Shown: positions 23,645 to 35,583, numbered from the stretch's first letter. The stretch is 64,000 bases of DNA from Doryteuthis pealeii (GCA_023376005.1 CM042145.1:21707213-21771212), one strand, 5' to 3'. A program made the numbers and translations. The notes: generated by a model from the letters alone, not told the origin.

Positions 23645-24640
23645 TCTGCTACAGTTTAAAAAAAAACGAATTAAAATTAATTAAATCTATTATTTAAGGT
23701 CAAACTTTTGTCTAAAATGATAAGTAGTAACATAATGAAAAAAAAGAAAAATATCATTACATATAAAATTTATTTTTAATACATTTAAAACGATTTTTTG
23801 TCAATTTCGATCTGTTCCCATCTTGGCTCTTTTTAAATGGCTTGTAATGGCTTGTTTACAAATTTAATGTAACATTCACGATTGCAAAAAGAATTTACCA
23901 AAAATCAGGGAATTATCCAATTTTAATGAAATTTTCAGTATTGATTTATCAATTAATGAATTTTATAATGCATCAGTTATTTTATTTCAAAATGTTAATT
24001 AAATATTTTTGCTATGAAAAATTAATATATAAAATTAATTTAAAATAAAGATATTCTGATGTTGAGTTTAAAATGTTATATTTTTAGATTCTAGAAATAA
24101 ATATCTATTTAATGCAAACGTTATTTTAGTCAATCAAAGTATACGTTTTGAAGAAAAACTCTATTGAAAATTTAAGCACCCCTTTTTAAACCAGAAAAAA
24201 TATCGATGTATAAGTTTTTATTTTATAAGATAATAGCCAATTAAATAATTATCAAAATGAGTAAAAAAGAAATCTCCAAAAAATTAATTATTTTTTTTTT
24301 TACATTTTATTTTCCGATTTTCGGTACTTATTTTCTTATAAAATATTCCCCTTAATTTTTTTTCCTATTTACAACTTCGGTCTTTTATCTTTTTATTCAT
24401 ACTGTAATTAGTATCAAATAAGGAACAACTCGCCGAGATTTGTTCAGATTTTTCAGGTCACTTAATTTTGACCCCGCCGAGGGGTGGGGTCAAAATTAAG
24501 TGACCTGAAAAAAAAATGAGAAAGTTTTGAAATAATATAAATAATGCATTATAAAGTTCATTCATTGATAAATCAACACTGAAATTTCATTAAAATTCGA
24601 TAATTCCCTGATTTTGGTAAATTATTTTTTGTAAGGGGGG
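23645..24640. repeat. Family E/X composite with a perfect 24-bp palindrome
   Basis: 23645-23815 matches 40291-40445. 23888-24004 is an E arm with ATCAGGGAATTATCC, and 24486-24640 is the opposing arm. 24452-24475 and 24486-24509 are perfect inverted repeats around a 10-bp spacer. The 440 bp between 24005 and 24450 look like an AT-rich insertion in the left arm. Confidence 0.6.
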
Positions 24641-24817
24641 GGGGGGCTAAATTCATTTTGTCAAAAACGGATTTTAGGCCAATTTTGGCTATACCTAATT
24701 TATGCATACACAATAAAGATGAGGACAGCAGTCTGATATATAAAAATTATTTCTTTAAAATATATTAAATAAGCGAATAGTTTGTATTGAAGAGACGTGA
24801 ATTATATCAATCAAGGC

Positions 24818-25508
24818 AGCACGGAACATCGGCCTACTCGTGAACTCCGATAAAACTGAGTTCATTTCTTTTAAAAATGAAGGAGACATCTCCACTCGAT
24901 TGTAAATTCCTAAACTCGGTAAAACAATTCACATACCAAGGCAGTAATATCTCATCAACAGAAAGCGATGTTAACGCACGCATAGAAAAGGCATGGTCTG
25001 CTATAAACAGATTGTCAGCCATATGGAAATCCGATCTCACTGACAAATTAAAGCGACAATTCTTCCAAGCCGTAGTTGTATCAGTGTTACTGTATGGCTG
25101 CACCACTTGGACTCTAACGAAGCGTCTGGAGAATAAACTATACGGTAGCTGCACAAGAATACTGCGTGCAATCTTAAACAAAACTTGGAAACAACACCCA
25201 CACGTGAAAATAGCTGTACGGCCACTTGCCCCATATCACACAAAACATCCGTGTAAAGCGAACAGGACACGCCGGACACTGTTGGAGAAGCAAGGATGAA
25301 CTCATAAGTGACGTTCTTCTGTTGAAGCCAGCACATGGGCACGTCAGCGTAGGCCGTCCAGCAAAGACACATATTGACCAGCTCTGTGCGGATACTGGAT
25401 GCCGCGAAGAGGATCTCCCGAGGAGCAATGAATGGTAGAGAGGGTTATCGAGAGATTGTCATGGATATACGTGCTGCTGGCGCGACATGATGATGATGAT
25501 GATGAATA
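24818..25508 (+). pseudogene. RTE-like retrotransposon, C-terminal reverse transcriptase remnant
   Basis: The frame encodes the end of a non-LTR reverse transcriptase. Visible words are YQGSNISSTESDVNARIEKAW, VVVSVLLYGCTTWTLT and LRAILNKTWKQHP, then in another frame RRTRHAGHCWR-like and GRPAKTHIDQLC. A frameshift near 25200-25250 separates the halves, and catalytic motifs lie upstream of the truncation. The unit ends in (GAT)n at 25487-25503, as expected for RTE-clade elements with microsatellite-like 3' ends. Related copies are at 35085-35583 and 46773-47235. Confidence 0.75.
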
Positions 25509-26164
25509 TGATGTTTGAAAAAATTCCTTTACAGTGACTTAAAAATCAATAAGTGTAATTAAGGGTTTAGGAAGAGGTTTTAGTAATATGTTGATTTCGC
25601 TTTCATTCGTGAGTTCGTTGGCTTGTTGAAAATTTATGGGAATTGTGAACTTTTTTGTGGTAAATATCTTTCTTCTTTCGTAATTCCCAATATCAATGTT
25701 TCTCTAGTTTAGTCGTGTTGGCTGAAATAGAACGAACGAAGGAGCAACAAAAAACAGTAAACTTATTAGGACATTATTTGTAGTGTTGCAACTAAGTGTT
25801 GAGTGAGAAACTCTCAGAGTTGCACTCACCGCGCGGTTGGATATAGGCTAGATTGTTTTAATAAAAGACTTGTAAGAAAAACAACAGAGTTTTGTTGATT
25901 CATTTAAACAAGAAATGTCCAGCCCGAAGAAACAAACACGAAGAAGCAACCCACAGGATCAACCCGAGAAATAAGTGGTTGTAAAAAAAAGAAGGAAAGA
26001 ACGAAAAAATAGTTAAATAAAATATATAGATAGATAAAGAAATAAAGAGAGTTAAAAAAAAAAAAGAAGTAAATAAAAGATATGATTGAACAATTAAGAA
26101 AGAAAACAAACAAAAAAAGGAAAACGTTTCAAAAATGAAGAATAACGAAGAAAAAAAGTAACCT
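25509..26164. other. Unassigned, A-rich toward the end
   Basis: Unique sequence, then A/G-rich sequence from about 25980. No gene is recognised. Confidence 0.35.
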
Positions 26165-26470
26165 AAAAACGTAACGAGAGAGGGAGAGAGAAGGGGAGAG
26201 AAGAAGGGGGAGAGAAAGAGAGGGAGAGAGAGAGGGAGAGAGAAGGGGAGAGAGAGGGAGAGAGAGAGAGAGGTGGAGGGGGGAAGTTACTATACAGAAG
26301 AAAGAAAGACAAAAGGAAACCATCAAATGGGAAGTAAAAACAAAAAATGATGTAAAAACCACAAGAAAGAAAGAAAGAAAGAAAGAAATAAAAGAATCGA
26401 CTGGGAAATGAAAAGAAAATATGTAAGAGAAACACAGACATAAGAAAGAAAGAAAGAAAGAAAGAATCGA
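26165..26470. repeat. Polypurine tract, (GAGA)n and (GAAA)n
   Basis: Nearly pure purine on the plus strand: GAGAGGGAGA units, then AAAG repeats at 26364-26386 and 26443-26463. The minus-strand open frames rich in Leu, Ser and Phe are artefacts. Confidence 0.9.
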
Positions 26471-27036
26471 GAGGCAAGTGAAAACTAAAAAATGCAAAAA
26501 ACAAACAAGCAAACAAACAATTAATCAAAGATCATAAAATGTTCTCTAAAAAAAATAAAAATAAATTGAAACAATGCGATTTTAGACGAGTCAAAGAAGG
26601 AGTAAAATAACGGAATTATGAATTGATTGTATGAGTTTGAGTCTCATAAATCACTGGGTTCGAACATCGAAGAAAAACAAAAAAAAAAAAAACCCAAAAC
26701 CCCAAAAAGCCCCCCCCCAAAAAACAAACAAAAACAACAAAATCCCAAACATTAGAAGCCGGCAGACCAAAAGAAGACGTGACTAGAGTGCAAACGAGAA
26801 ATCTCCCCCCCCTCCTATCGGAAATCGACATTTATCTGATCCAGACCGCATGGTTTGTTACGAGCGTCATCCATCCGAAATATGTAATTAGAATTTTTAA
26901 AACGCTTTCGGAGCCACTGCAGTCCGGTTTCTTGGGAGAGGAAAAAAAGTTCCGATAAGAAAAAGCCTTCGTCTTCCTCTCTGGACTTTCTGGGACCGGA
27001 ATCTTTTCATGGCATGTTTCTGCTTTCTATCGAATT
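26471..27036. other. Unassigned, with A- and C-runs
   Basis: Includes homopolymer runs near 26680 and 26708. The last 200 bp are GC-richer and could be a 5' untranslated region for the candidate exon that follows. Confidence 0.3.
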
Positions 27037-27048
27037 GTGGAATCAACA

Positions 27049-27210
27049 ATGTCGAATGTATTCGTCTCCTATGAGAATGGCAAGAGCGTCGAATTTCTGG
27101 TGATGACGAGAAAACGTCTTAAGTTCATGGATCTCGGCTTCCGAGCTGAAAGCTATTCGCATCTTAAAGATGCAACTGGCGGGAAGAGGAAGAGGAGGAA
27201 GGGAAGGGGT
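27049..27210 (+). CDS. Candidate first exon, unknown protein
   Basis: From ATG at 27049 the frame reads MSNVFVSYENGKSVEFLVMT, then a basic stretch (KRKRRKGR) and a glycine run. Unlike the surrounding arrays, the amino-acid composition is ordinary, and codon use is not driven by a repeat. A GGTAGT donor-like site lies at 27208-27213. I do not recognise the family. It may be an isolated exon of a gene whose next exon lies downstream, or a chance frame. Confidence 0.3.
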
Positions 27211-27297
27211 AGTGATGGTAGTGGTGGTGGTGGTGGTTCATTTTATGTTTCGACTCCAACAAAAATCGAATCATTCGTCTCATCAAAGAAATTCTTT

Positions 27298-28219
27298 CTT
27301 TCTTTTTTTTTTTCGAGGGGGGTTGGGTGGGAAGTGTTGAAATTCAATTTTAATTTCACATCTTTTTCTTTCTTTTTTTTCGTTAACAATTTACACTTTC
27401 TTTCTTGTCCTTTTCGTTTTGAATCTGTTCTTCTTTTTCTTTTTTGATATTTCTTTTTTTTTTCTTTTTTTTAGATTACGTCATTTTTTCTTTCATTCTT
27501 CTTTCTTTCATTTCTTCTTTCTTTCTTCTTCTTTCTCTTTCTTTTTAGATTACGTCATTTCTTTCTTTCTTTCTGTTTCCTTTCTTTTTTCTTCTTTCTA
27601 GATTTGCGTCATTTCTTCTTTCTTTTTCTTTTCTTTTTCTTTTTAGATTACGTCATTTTTCATTCTTTCTTTTTCCTTTCTTTTTTCTTTCTTTCTAGAT
27701 TTCGTCATTTTAATTTCTTTTCTTTCTTTCTTCGCTTTCTTTTTTAGATTACGTCATTCTCTTCTTTCTTTCTTTCTTTCTTTTTCCTCTCTTTTCTTTC
27801 TTTTAGATTACGTCATTTTTTCTTCTTTTCTTCTATCTTTCTTTAGATTACGTCATTTCTCCATTCTTTCTTTCTTTTTTCTTTCTTTTTCTTTTCTTTA
27901 GATTACTTCATTTCTTTCTTTCTTCTATCTTTCTTTTTAGAGTACGTCATTTCTTCCATTCTTTCTTTCTTTTTTTTTCTTTTTTCTTTCTTTTTAGATT
28001 ACGTCATTTTTTCTTTCTTTCTTCTTTCTTTTTAGATTACGTAATTTCTTCCATTCTTTCTTTCTTTTTTCTTTCTTTTTAGATTACGTCATTTTTTTCT
28101 TTCTTCTTTCTTTCTTCTTTCTCTTCTCCTTTCTTTTAGATTACGTCATTCTTCTTTCTTTCTTTCTTTCTTTCTTTTTCCTCTCTTTTTTCTTTCTTTT
28201 TAGATTACGTCAGTTTTTA

Positions 28220-28250
<31 letters not shown>

Positions 28251-29300
28251 TCTCTTTCTTTTTAGATTACGTCATTTCTTTCTTTCTTTTTTCTTTCTTT
28301 TTCTTTCTTTTTAGATTACGTCATTTTTTATTTATTTCCTTCTTCTCTCTTTTTAAATTACGTTATCTCTTTTTTCAGACTGCATCATTTCTTTCTTTCT
28401 TTTTCGGTTACGCCATTCTTTCATTTTTCTTTCTTTCTTCCCACTATCTTTTTAGATTACGTTAATTCTATCTTTCCCACGTCTATTATTTTTTAAATAT
28501 TTTCTTTCTTTCTTTTTTGTTTTTTCAGATGATGAAAATTCTTTCTTTCTTACTTTCTTTCCCTTTCTATTAGATTAGGTCATTTTTTCTATATTTCTTT
28601 TCTTTTCTCTTCTTTTTAGAACATTATTTCTTTCTTCTGTATTTCTTCTTTCTTTCTTTCTTTTCTCTTTCTTTCTTTCTTTTTTTCGTTATTCTTTCTT
28701 TCTTTCTTTCTTTTTCTTAGTTACGTTCTTTCTTTCTTCTTTCTTTCTTTCTCTTTCTTTTAGATTACGTTATTTCTTTCTTTCTTTCTTTCTTTCTCTT
28801 CTTTCTTAGACTACTTATTTCTTTCTTTCTTTCTTTCTCTTTCTTTTCTAGTTCACGTTCTTTTTTCTTTCTTTTCTCCTTCTTTTAGATTACGTTATTA
28901 CTTTTCTTTCTATATTTTTCTTTTTCTTTTTAGATTACATTATTTCTTTCTTTCTTTCTTTTCAATTTCTTTTTAGATTACGTTATTGATTTATTTATTT
29001 ATTCATTTTCTCTTTCTTTTTTAGATTACATTCTTTCTTCTTTCTTTCTTTCTTTTCTTTTTCTTTTAGATTACGTTATTTCTTTCTTTCTTGCATCTGT
29101 TATTTTTATTTTTTATATTTTCTCTTATTTTTTCTCTTTCTTTTTAGATTACGTTATTTCTTCTTTCTTTTTTTCTTTCTTTCTTTCTTTTTAGAACACC
29201 ATTTCTTTCTTTCATCAGTTTCATTCTATTTTCATATCTTCTTTTGTTCTTCTTTCTTCTTATATCTCGTCATTTCTTTCTGTTTTCATACTTTATTTTT
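27298..29300. repeat. (TTTC)n array with periodic TTAGATTACGTCATT motif
   Basis: Pyrimidine-rich plus strand in which runs of TTTC are interrupted every 40-70 bp by TTTAGATTACGTCATT. Exact or one-off copies are numerous between 27470 and 28330. After 28350 the motif drifts to GATTACGTTATT. Not coding. Confidence 0.92.
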
Positions 29301-30910
29301 CTCTTGCTTTATTTTGTATTCCATTTGTGTTTTTGTTTTTCGTTTCGTTTCTTGTCTTTCTTTCTTCCAGTTTTTTGTACACCCTTCATCTTTCTTTAAA
29401 AGACTTAAAACTCTTTCCAATTCATCTCTTTTTTTCTTTTATCCAAATGCACCCTCTTTCTTCCTTTCCCCCTTTTTTCTTTCTTTCTAATTATTTTATT
29501 TATTTATTTGTCTTTCTTTCTTTCTTTCTTCCTTTTTTCTTTCTTTCTTTCTTTCCTTCTTTCTTTCTTTCTTTCTTTCTTTTATTTATTTATTTATTTA
29601 TTGCTTTCTTTCTTTCTTTCTTTCTTCCCTTTCTTTCCTCCTTTCTTTCTTTTATTTATTTAATTTATTTATTTGTCTTCTTTCTTTTCTTTATTCTTCC
29701 TTCCTTTTCTTTCTTTCTTTTTATCTATTTTATTTATTTATTTATTGTCTTTCTTTTTCTTTCTTTTTTCTTCCTTCCTTTCTTTCTTTCTTTTTATTTT
29801 ATTTATTTATTTATTTGTCTTTCTTTCTTTTTCTTTCTTTCTTCATTTCTTACTTTTATTTATTTTATTAATTTATTAGTCTTTCTTTCTTTCTTCCTCC
29901 TTTCTTTTTATTTATTTTATGTATTTATTTGTCTTTCTTCTTTCTTTTTCTTTTTCTTTTTCTTTCTTTTCTTCTTTTATTATTTATTTCTTTCTTTCTT
30001 CCTTTCTTCTTTCTCCTATCTTTCTATTTATTTTATGTATTATTTGTCTTTCTTCTTTCTTTTTTCTTTCTTTTCTTTCTTTTTCTTTCTTTTATTTATT
30101 ATTTGTCTTTCTTTCTTCCTTTTTTCTTTCTTTCTTCCTATCTTTCTTCTTTTTATTATTTTATGTATTATTTGTCTTTCTTTCTTTCTTTCCGTTTTAA
30201 TTTATTTATGTCTTCTTTCTCTTTTTCTTTCTTATTTCCTTTAATTCTCAGTCTCTTTCGTAATTGCATTTTTCCTTCCCTCTTCCTTCCTTCTTTCCTT
30301 CCTTTCTCTTTGTTTCCTTAAAAAACATTCAAACTTTCAAATTTATCTCTTTATTTTCCTTTATCCAATTGCATTCTATTTTCTTACTTTTTTCTCTTTC
30401 TTTCTTTCTTTTTATCTATTTTATTTACTTAACTATTTTTCTTTCTTTTTTTCTTTCTCCCTTCTTTCCTTTTTCCTCCTTCCTTTCCTCTCTTTCTTCT
30501 TTCTTTCTTTCTGAATTGCATCTGTTCGTTTCTTTATTCTTCTAATTCTCTGTGTCTTTTACAACTGCATCTTCCTTCCTTCCTTCCTTCCTTCCTTCAT
30601 CTTTTATTTAAAAACCTTGAAACTCATTCCAATTCATCTCTTTATTTTTGTTTATTCAAATACATCCACTCCCTTCCTTCCTTTCTTCCATTCTTTCTTT
30701 CTTTCTTTCTTTCTTTCTCTCTGTTTCTTTCTCTTTTTTCTTTCTTTTTTCTTCTTGTCTCTTTTCACATTATTTTATTTCCTTTAATTTCAGTCTCTTT
30801 TGCAACAGTATCTCCCTTCCTTTCTCCCTTCCTACCTTCCTCCCTCCCTCCCTCCCCTTCCTTCTTCCTTCCTTCCTTCCTCCTCACTTCCATCGTTCCC
30901 TCCGGGGCAT
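29301..30910. repeat. (TTTC)n/(TTTA)n array, second pattern
   Basis: TTTC runs alternate with TTTATTTATTTAT blocks and TGTCTTTC. The spacing and interrupting word differ from the array before it. Towards 30900 it changes to (TTCC)n. The long open frames rich in Phe, Leu and Ser are composition artefacts. Confidence 0.92.
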
Positions 30911-31057
30911 CTCCGTTATCTTTAATTGAATCTACTTTTATCTCTCTCTTCCATCATTCTTCTTCTTCTTCTTCTTCTTCTCTCTATCATTTCACTTGGA
31001 TTTCTCAAACTCTAATTATTACACAAATCTTTTTCTCTTCTTGTCTGTCCATTTAAG

Positions 31058-31241
31058 TCACGTCGAACGGCGCTTTAATAATGAAAATACGAGACGAAAA
31101 CAAGCAGACATTACATTTTATCAGCCAACCCACGGAAGCGCATTAGATTTATCAATGGAATCGGTGAACCGAGTTCGAATTCTAACTGATGCAACTAGAA
31201 AATTCTCATTAGAAGAATTGTCATTGGGAATTCTGGGTTAA
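31058..31241 (+). CDS. Candidate terminal exon, unknown protein
   Basis: A strong polypyrimidine tract ends in TTTAAG at 31052-31057. One frame then stays open for about 60 codons with ordinary composition, including FYQPTHGSALDLSMESVNR and TRKFSLEELSLG, to TAA at 31239-31241. Its phase does not match the donor at 27208, so joining the two is not supported. The family is not recognised. Confidence 0.28.
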
Positions 31242-31284
31242 AGTAATTTGATGTCCAAACTAATATGTTCACTTTTTTTTCTTT

Positions 31285-31600
31285 AATCTCCTATTTTATT
31301 CATGTACCGAGTAAAACTCTGCGTGATTGTTGCGTGTCCCTGGGCCAATATATAAGAATTTATGAACAATTCGTAAAATACACAGAGCGAATCTGGAAAT
31401 GAGACGGTCTAATAACATTTCAGGGTTTTATTTTTATTCAGTTAAGTTTTTTCGTCAATCCCCTATTTTATACATGTACCAAACAAGTCTCTGCGTGACT
31501 GTTGAGTATCCCTGGGCCAATATATAAGAATTTATGAAACTATTCATAAAATACACAGAGCGTATCTGGAAATGAGGCGGTCTAATAACACGTCAGGGTT
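31285..31600. repeat. Tandem pair of about 150-bp units
   Basis: 31285-31437 and 31455-31600 share TCCCTGGGCCAATATATAAG, AATACACAGAGCG and CTGGAAATGAG. Identity is high but clearly diverged. Confidence 0.85.
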
Positions 31601-31754
31601 AACGGTTGCACAGATGTAATGTTGCAAAACCCGAAATCTGTAAGGACATCACTCCTTTAGTGCATTTTAGCGATGTTTAACTAGACTTTATCCCAAATTT
31701 TCGGTCGATATCTTTAATGGCTTCCTCATTAGCGAGGAATCACATATTTCATCA

Positions 31755-32100
31755 ATGATTGATTTTAACGGCATGTCAACCAGTCAAAGGTTATTTTGTG
31801 CCTATATGTTAGGAAGTCGTGTTCATTGTAAGTTCATATTTTCATTTTTGTGTAATTGTTTCTTTGATTTTAGCACATGGTCCTATCAAATACAAATAAT
31901 TTTCAAGCAGATCTATTTGACCCATACACGGGACCCTAACATGTAATACCACTTCGGGTCAGAGTGAACCCGGGAGTAATGAGAATGAAAGGGCTACTCC
32001 ACACTGCCCAGATCTCCAGAACTGAAGCCTCATGATCGGATGCATTATATTCAAGAGACACTCTTTTAGGGGAGGAGGTCTTACCCCTCTACAGTGATAA
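31755..32100 (-). repeat. Diverged family B copy
   Basis: Shows ACGGCATGTCAACCAGTCAA, CATACACGGGACCCTAACATG, AGTGAACCCGGGAG and a TCTTACCCCTCTACA end. It is interrupted or diverged between 31810 and 31915. Nothing is recognised from 32101 to 32321. Confidence 0.65.
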
Positions 32101-32321
32101 TACTAATATATTTCTCCTTTTATGTGAGTTTAGGATTTTTCACATTATAGACACATTATCAGCCTATAGTTGATGGGGGATGGTTCCATTTTGTAGGTTT
32201 TTCAGGGTAGTTTTTCCTTTTGGGTGTGTTTGTTTCTTCTGGGTTTCAAATTTTTTTGTCGAGCCAATATGGGTAGATGGACATTAATGTTTCTAAAAAC
32301 CGGAATCCACGTACAAATCCT

Positions 32322-33050
32322 TTCTTCTTTCTTCTTCTTCTTCTTCTTCTTCTTCTTCTTCTGCAATTCTTCTTCTTCTTCTTTAATAATTCTTCTTTGC
32401 AATTCTTGGAATTCTTCTTCTTCTTTCTTCTTCTTCTTCTTTTCTAGTGTTTGCAGTTTTCAATTCTTCTTCTTCTTCAATTCTTCTTTCTTCTTCTTCT
32501 TCTCTTCTTTCTTAATTCTCTTCTTTGCAATCTTCTTTTCTTTGGCATTCTTCTCTTCTCTTTGCAGATTCTTTTTTCTTCTTTTCTTCTTCTTCTTCTT
32601 TGCAATTTCTTCTTTCTTTTCTTCTTCTTCTTTGCAATTCTTCTTCTTCTGCAATGCAATTCTTCTTTCTTGGTAATTCTTCTTCTTTTTTTCTCTTCTT
32701 CTTCTTCTTTGCAATTCCTTTGTTCTTCTTGTTTCTTTTGCAATTTTTCCTTTTTGCAATTTCTTCTTTTCTTTCTTCTTGCAATTCTACTCTTCTTCTT
32801 TCTTCTTTTCTTTCTTCTTCTTCTTCTTCTTCTTCTTCTTCTTTGAATTCTTTCTTCTTCTTTCTTTTGTTCTTGTTCTTGTTCTTGTTCTGTTCTTCTT
32901 TTGCAATTTTCTTGTTCTAAGCAATTCTTCTTCTTTGCATTTTCTTCTCTTCTTATTTGCTTTCTCTTCTTTGCAATTCTTCTTTTTTTTTTTTTTCAAT
33001 TCTTCTTCTTTTTTGCAATTCTTCTTCTTTTTTCGTTTAATGTTACTTTT
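32322..33050. repeat. (TTC)n array with recurring TTTGCAATTC
   Basis: TTC runs interrupted about a dozen times by TTTGCAATT or TGCAATTC. The strand bias is extreme. Open frames on both strands are artefacts. Confidence 0.92.
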
Positions 33051-33235
33051 TATTAATGTTTTCGTAATTAGTTTTGAATACTTCTCTCGCTAAAAAGGAA
33101 AAAAAAAAGAAGTTCAAATATCCAAATTTTTCATTTTCCGTTTCATTTTCTTTGTTTTTTGTTTATCTATTATTTTTCGAATCTATCTCTTATTTCACAT
33201 CTTTCGCTTTGTCTTTTTCTTTTAAGTTCACCCTC

Positions 33236-33345
33236 TCTCTCTCTCTCCCTCTCTATCTATATCTATCCATCTCTATCTCTATCTCTTCTTCTTCTTCTTC
33301 TTCTTCTTCTTCTTCTTCTTCTTCTTCTTCTTCTTCTTCTTCTTC
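33236..33345. repeat. (TC)n, (TATC)n and (TTC)n
   Basis: CT dinucleotides, then CTATCTATC-like units, then an uninterrupted TTC run of about 55 bp. Confidence 0.95.
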
Positions 33346-33784
33346 AATTCAGTCTCTCGTTGTCCCCCGCGTGCTACAAACGTTTTTCTATTTTTCCCTC
33401 CCAAGTTTTCTCTTTCAATTTCGATTTTAGCTTCAAATTTCTCGTTTATTTCAATCACACTCTCATTTCCCAGGCGGAAGTTATCTTGAAAAGCATGACG
33501 GTAATTTGTCTGACAAAGTTGACGTCATAAAACATCTCTGGTCAATTGAGAACTGATCCGTTTTTAAACGTGTGCTCAACAATCCCCCATGAAGTAAATC
33601 ATTTGTTAAAAAGAACCTTGCTTAAAAGATAAGAATAACTTGGACGCCTGTTTTAAAAACAAAGCGATTTTTTTCAGATTGTTGCGATAAAAACTTGATT
33701 TTACGTTAAAAATCAAATAAATGATTTCTGAGCTTCAGTTATGGGTTATAAACTCAGATTGGTTGTTAAAAGCAATTAATTATA
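33346..33784. other. Unassigned
   Basis: No repeat or gene is recognised. Confidence 0.35.
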
Positions 33785-34553
33785 CAAGAAACTAAAAACA
33801 CCCTCCGGGTGGTGTAAAAATTAATTTTTGAAAGATATTGCCTGAGGGGGTGGGTGTAAAAAGAATTCAATGTCAGAGGGTTTGTAGCATAAGTAATCAA
33901 AATCATCAAATTTATTAAAGGAGTTAAAAATAAAAAAAAAAAAAAATTAAAAAAAACAATTTAAAATGTAAACTTAGTCCTGTCTCCTCAAATAAAATGT
34001 TGCGTGAATTTATTAATTATTAATCAAATAATTATTTTGAATATTTTACACCTGAATTTTACACAAAATCGTAGGTATTTATTTATTTGTAAACTTTTTA
34101 GTTAATAACGCTGACACAGCTAAAACTGCTGAATGAATTGGTTTAATAATAAATTAGGTTTTATTTGTGAAATACTTTTTTGTGTTTAATCTTGTTTTTA
34201 ATTTGAAGCATACCAAAAAAAAATAGTCCGTGTTTGTATGTGTATATGAGGGGGGCGCTAGGAACCGACTAGGGGTCCAAAGGGGTCGAAGGGGTCCAAG
34301 GCGGCCAAGGTGGCGCAAACCTGAAAAAGTTTGGGAACCATTGCCTTAAAGTCTTCCTTTTGTGAAGCGTATGGAATATTTGGTTCTTGATTCGCCAGAG
34401 ATTTGCTCTTATCCGAACTTTGCCCGCCGAAGAGGTCACGTGTTATGTGTGATTTTGACACACGACTTGGAGCTCTCGAAAGGCAACTCGACTTTGCTTA
34501 TTCTTGAAGAAGCGAAAATTCAGATCGTTTGCCCGTTTATCGTTATTCAATGA
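33785..34553 (-). mobile_element. Helitron-like element H4, minus strand
   Basis: Read on the minus strand it begins TC after A (34553), ends CTTG before T (33785; CTRR with one change), and has a CACCC-GGA-GGGTG hairpin about 10 nt from the end. The 3' half matches H1. The 5' half carries AATGGTTCCCAAACTTTTTC (34343-34324), which resembles a hAT terminal sequence, and a short open frame of unknown nature. A paralogue lies at 37492-38209. Confidence 0.65.
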
Positions 34554-35084
34554 TTTATAATGCACACGGTTTTAATGTAAGAATTTTGATCCTTAAGACC
34601 TTCCATAACATACCCTTAGGTGTGGAAGAGAATATGAATATCTCCCCTACTGTGAATCAGACCTTATCGTCTACTGATGAAGAGATGACCATATTTGTGG
34701 TCACCGTAGGTGGTGCAGAATTCTCATTGTGAGGCAAATGGGAAGTGGATTTGCCGCCGGTTCCCCAAATCCTGAATTCTGTTTGGACGGACGTGATTTC
34801 TAAATACCTGACCTTTTACTCGCTTGTTTCATTTCTCACTTCTGACATCTCGTGTTGCTTGTCAAAAGGACCTTTCTCTCTCCGGTGCCACTGGCCATTT
34901 TTTATTCAATGCGTTCTTGGTGTTGGCACAACATCACTGTCAACGTCCTGCCCTGTATTTGGAGATTTGTACAATTCCAGGAATTTATCTCTGATTTTAG
35001 GATTTTGCAGCTGAAACATGTTTTCTTATGTGAAGTCGCGGTTTAAGGACCGAATCGTACTATGATTTTTTAAGACTAGTCGAC
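34554..35084. other. Unassigned
   Basis: GC is somewhat higher, with short open frames but no recognisable domain or repeat. Confidence 0.35.
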
Positions 35085-35583
35085 CGCAAACAGATTATCA
35101 GTCATATGGAAATCCAATCTCACTGACAAGTTAAAACGACAATACTTCCAGGCTGTGGTTATATCAGTGCTGCTGTATGGCTGCACCACTTGGACCCTGA
35201 CGAGGCGCCTTGAGAATAAGATAGATGGGACCTGCACAAGAATGCTGCATGCGGTCTTGAACAAGTCGTGGAAACAGCACCCCACAAGGAAGCAGCTGTA
35301 CGGCCACCTGTCCTCTATCTCACAAACCATCCGAGTGAGACGGACAAGGCATGCTGGACACTGCTGGAGGCGCAAGGACGAACTCATAAGCGACGTTCTC
35401 ATGTGGAAGCAAACACATGGACATGCTAGTGTGGGCCGCCCAGCAAGGACCTACATTGACCAACTCTGCGAGGATGCTGGATGCTGCTCAGAGGACCTCC
35501 TTGGAACCATGAATGATAGAGAGGTTGGCGAGAGATTGTCATGGATATTCGTGCTAATTGCGCGAGATGATGATGATGATGAA
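35085..35583 (+). pseudogene. RTE-like 3' end, second copy
   Basis: One uninterrupted frame encodes VISVLLYGCTTWTLTRRLEN, KSWKQHPTRKQLYGHL, RRTRHAGHCWRRKDELISDV and GRPARTYIDQLCEDAG, then the tail (GAT)n at 35566-35581. This copy lacks the frameshift seen at 25.2 kb but is truncated 5' of the reverse transcriptase core. It is followed directly by a minisatellite. Confidence 0.78.

Noticed and set aside
27298..28350. CRISPR-like appearance of regular words with similar spacers
   Set aside because: Spacers are themselves TTTC microsatellite and the DNA is eukaryotic; there are no unique spacers.
29327..30244. Long plus-strand open frame of about 305 codons
   Set aside because: Translation is almost entirely Phe, Leu, Ser and Tyr from (TTTC)n and (TTTA)n repeats. 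It does not code for a membrane protein.
34672..34720. CTGATGA with a following ACC/GGT pairing as a further hammerhead
   Set aside because: No GAAA follows the hairpin, so the core is absent.
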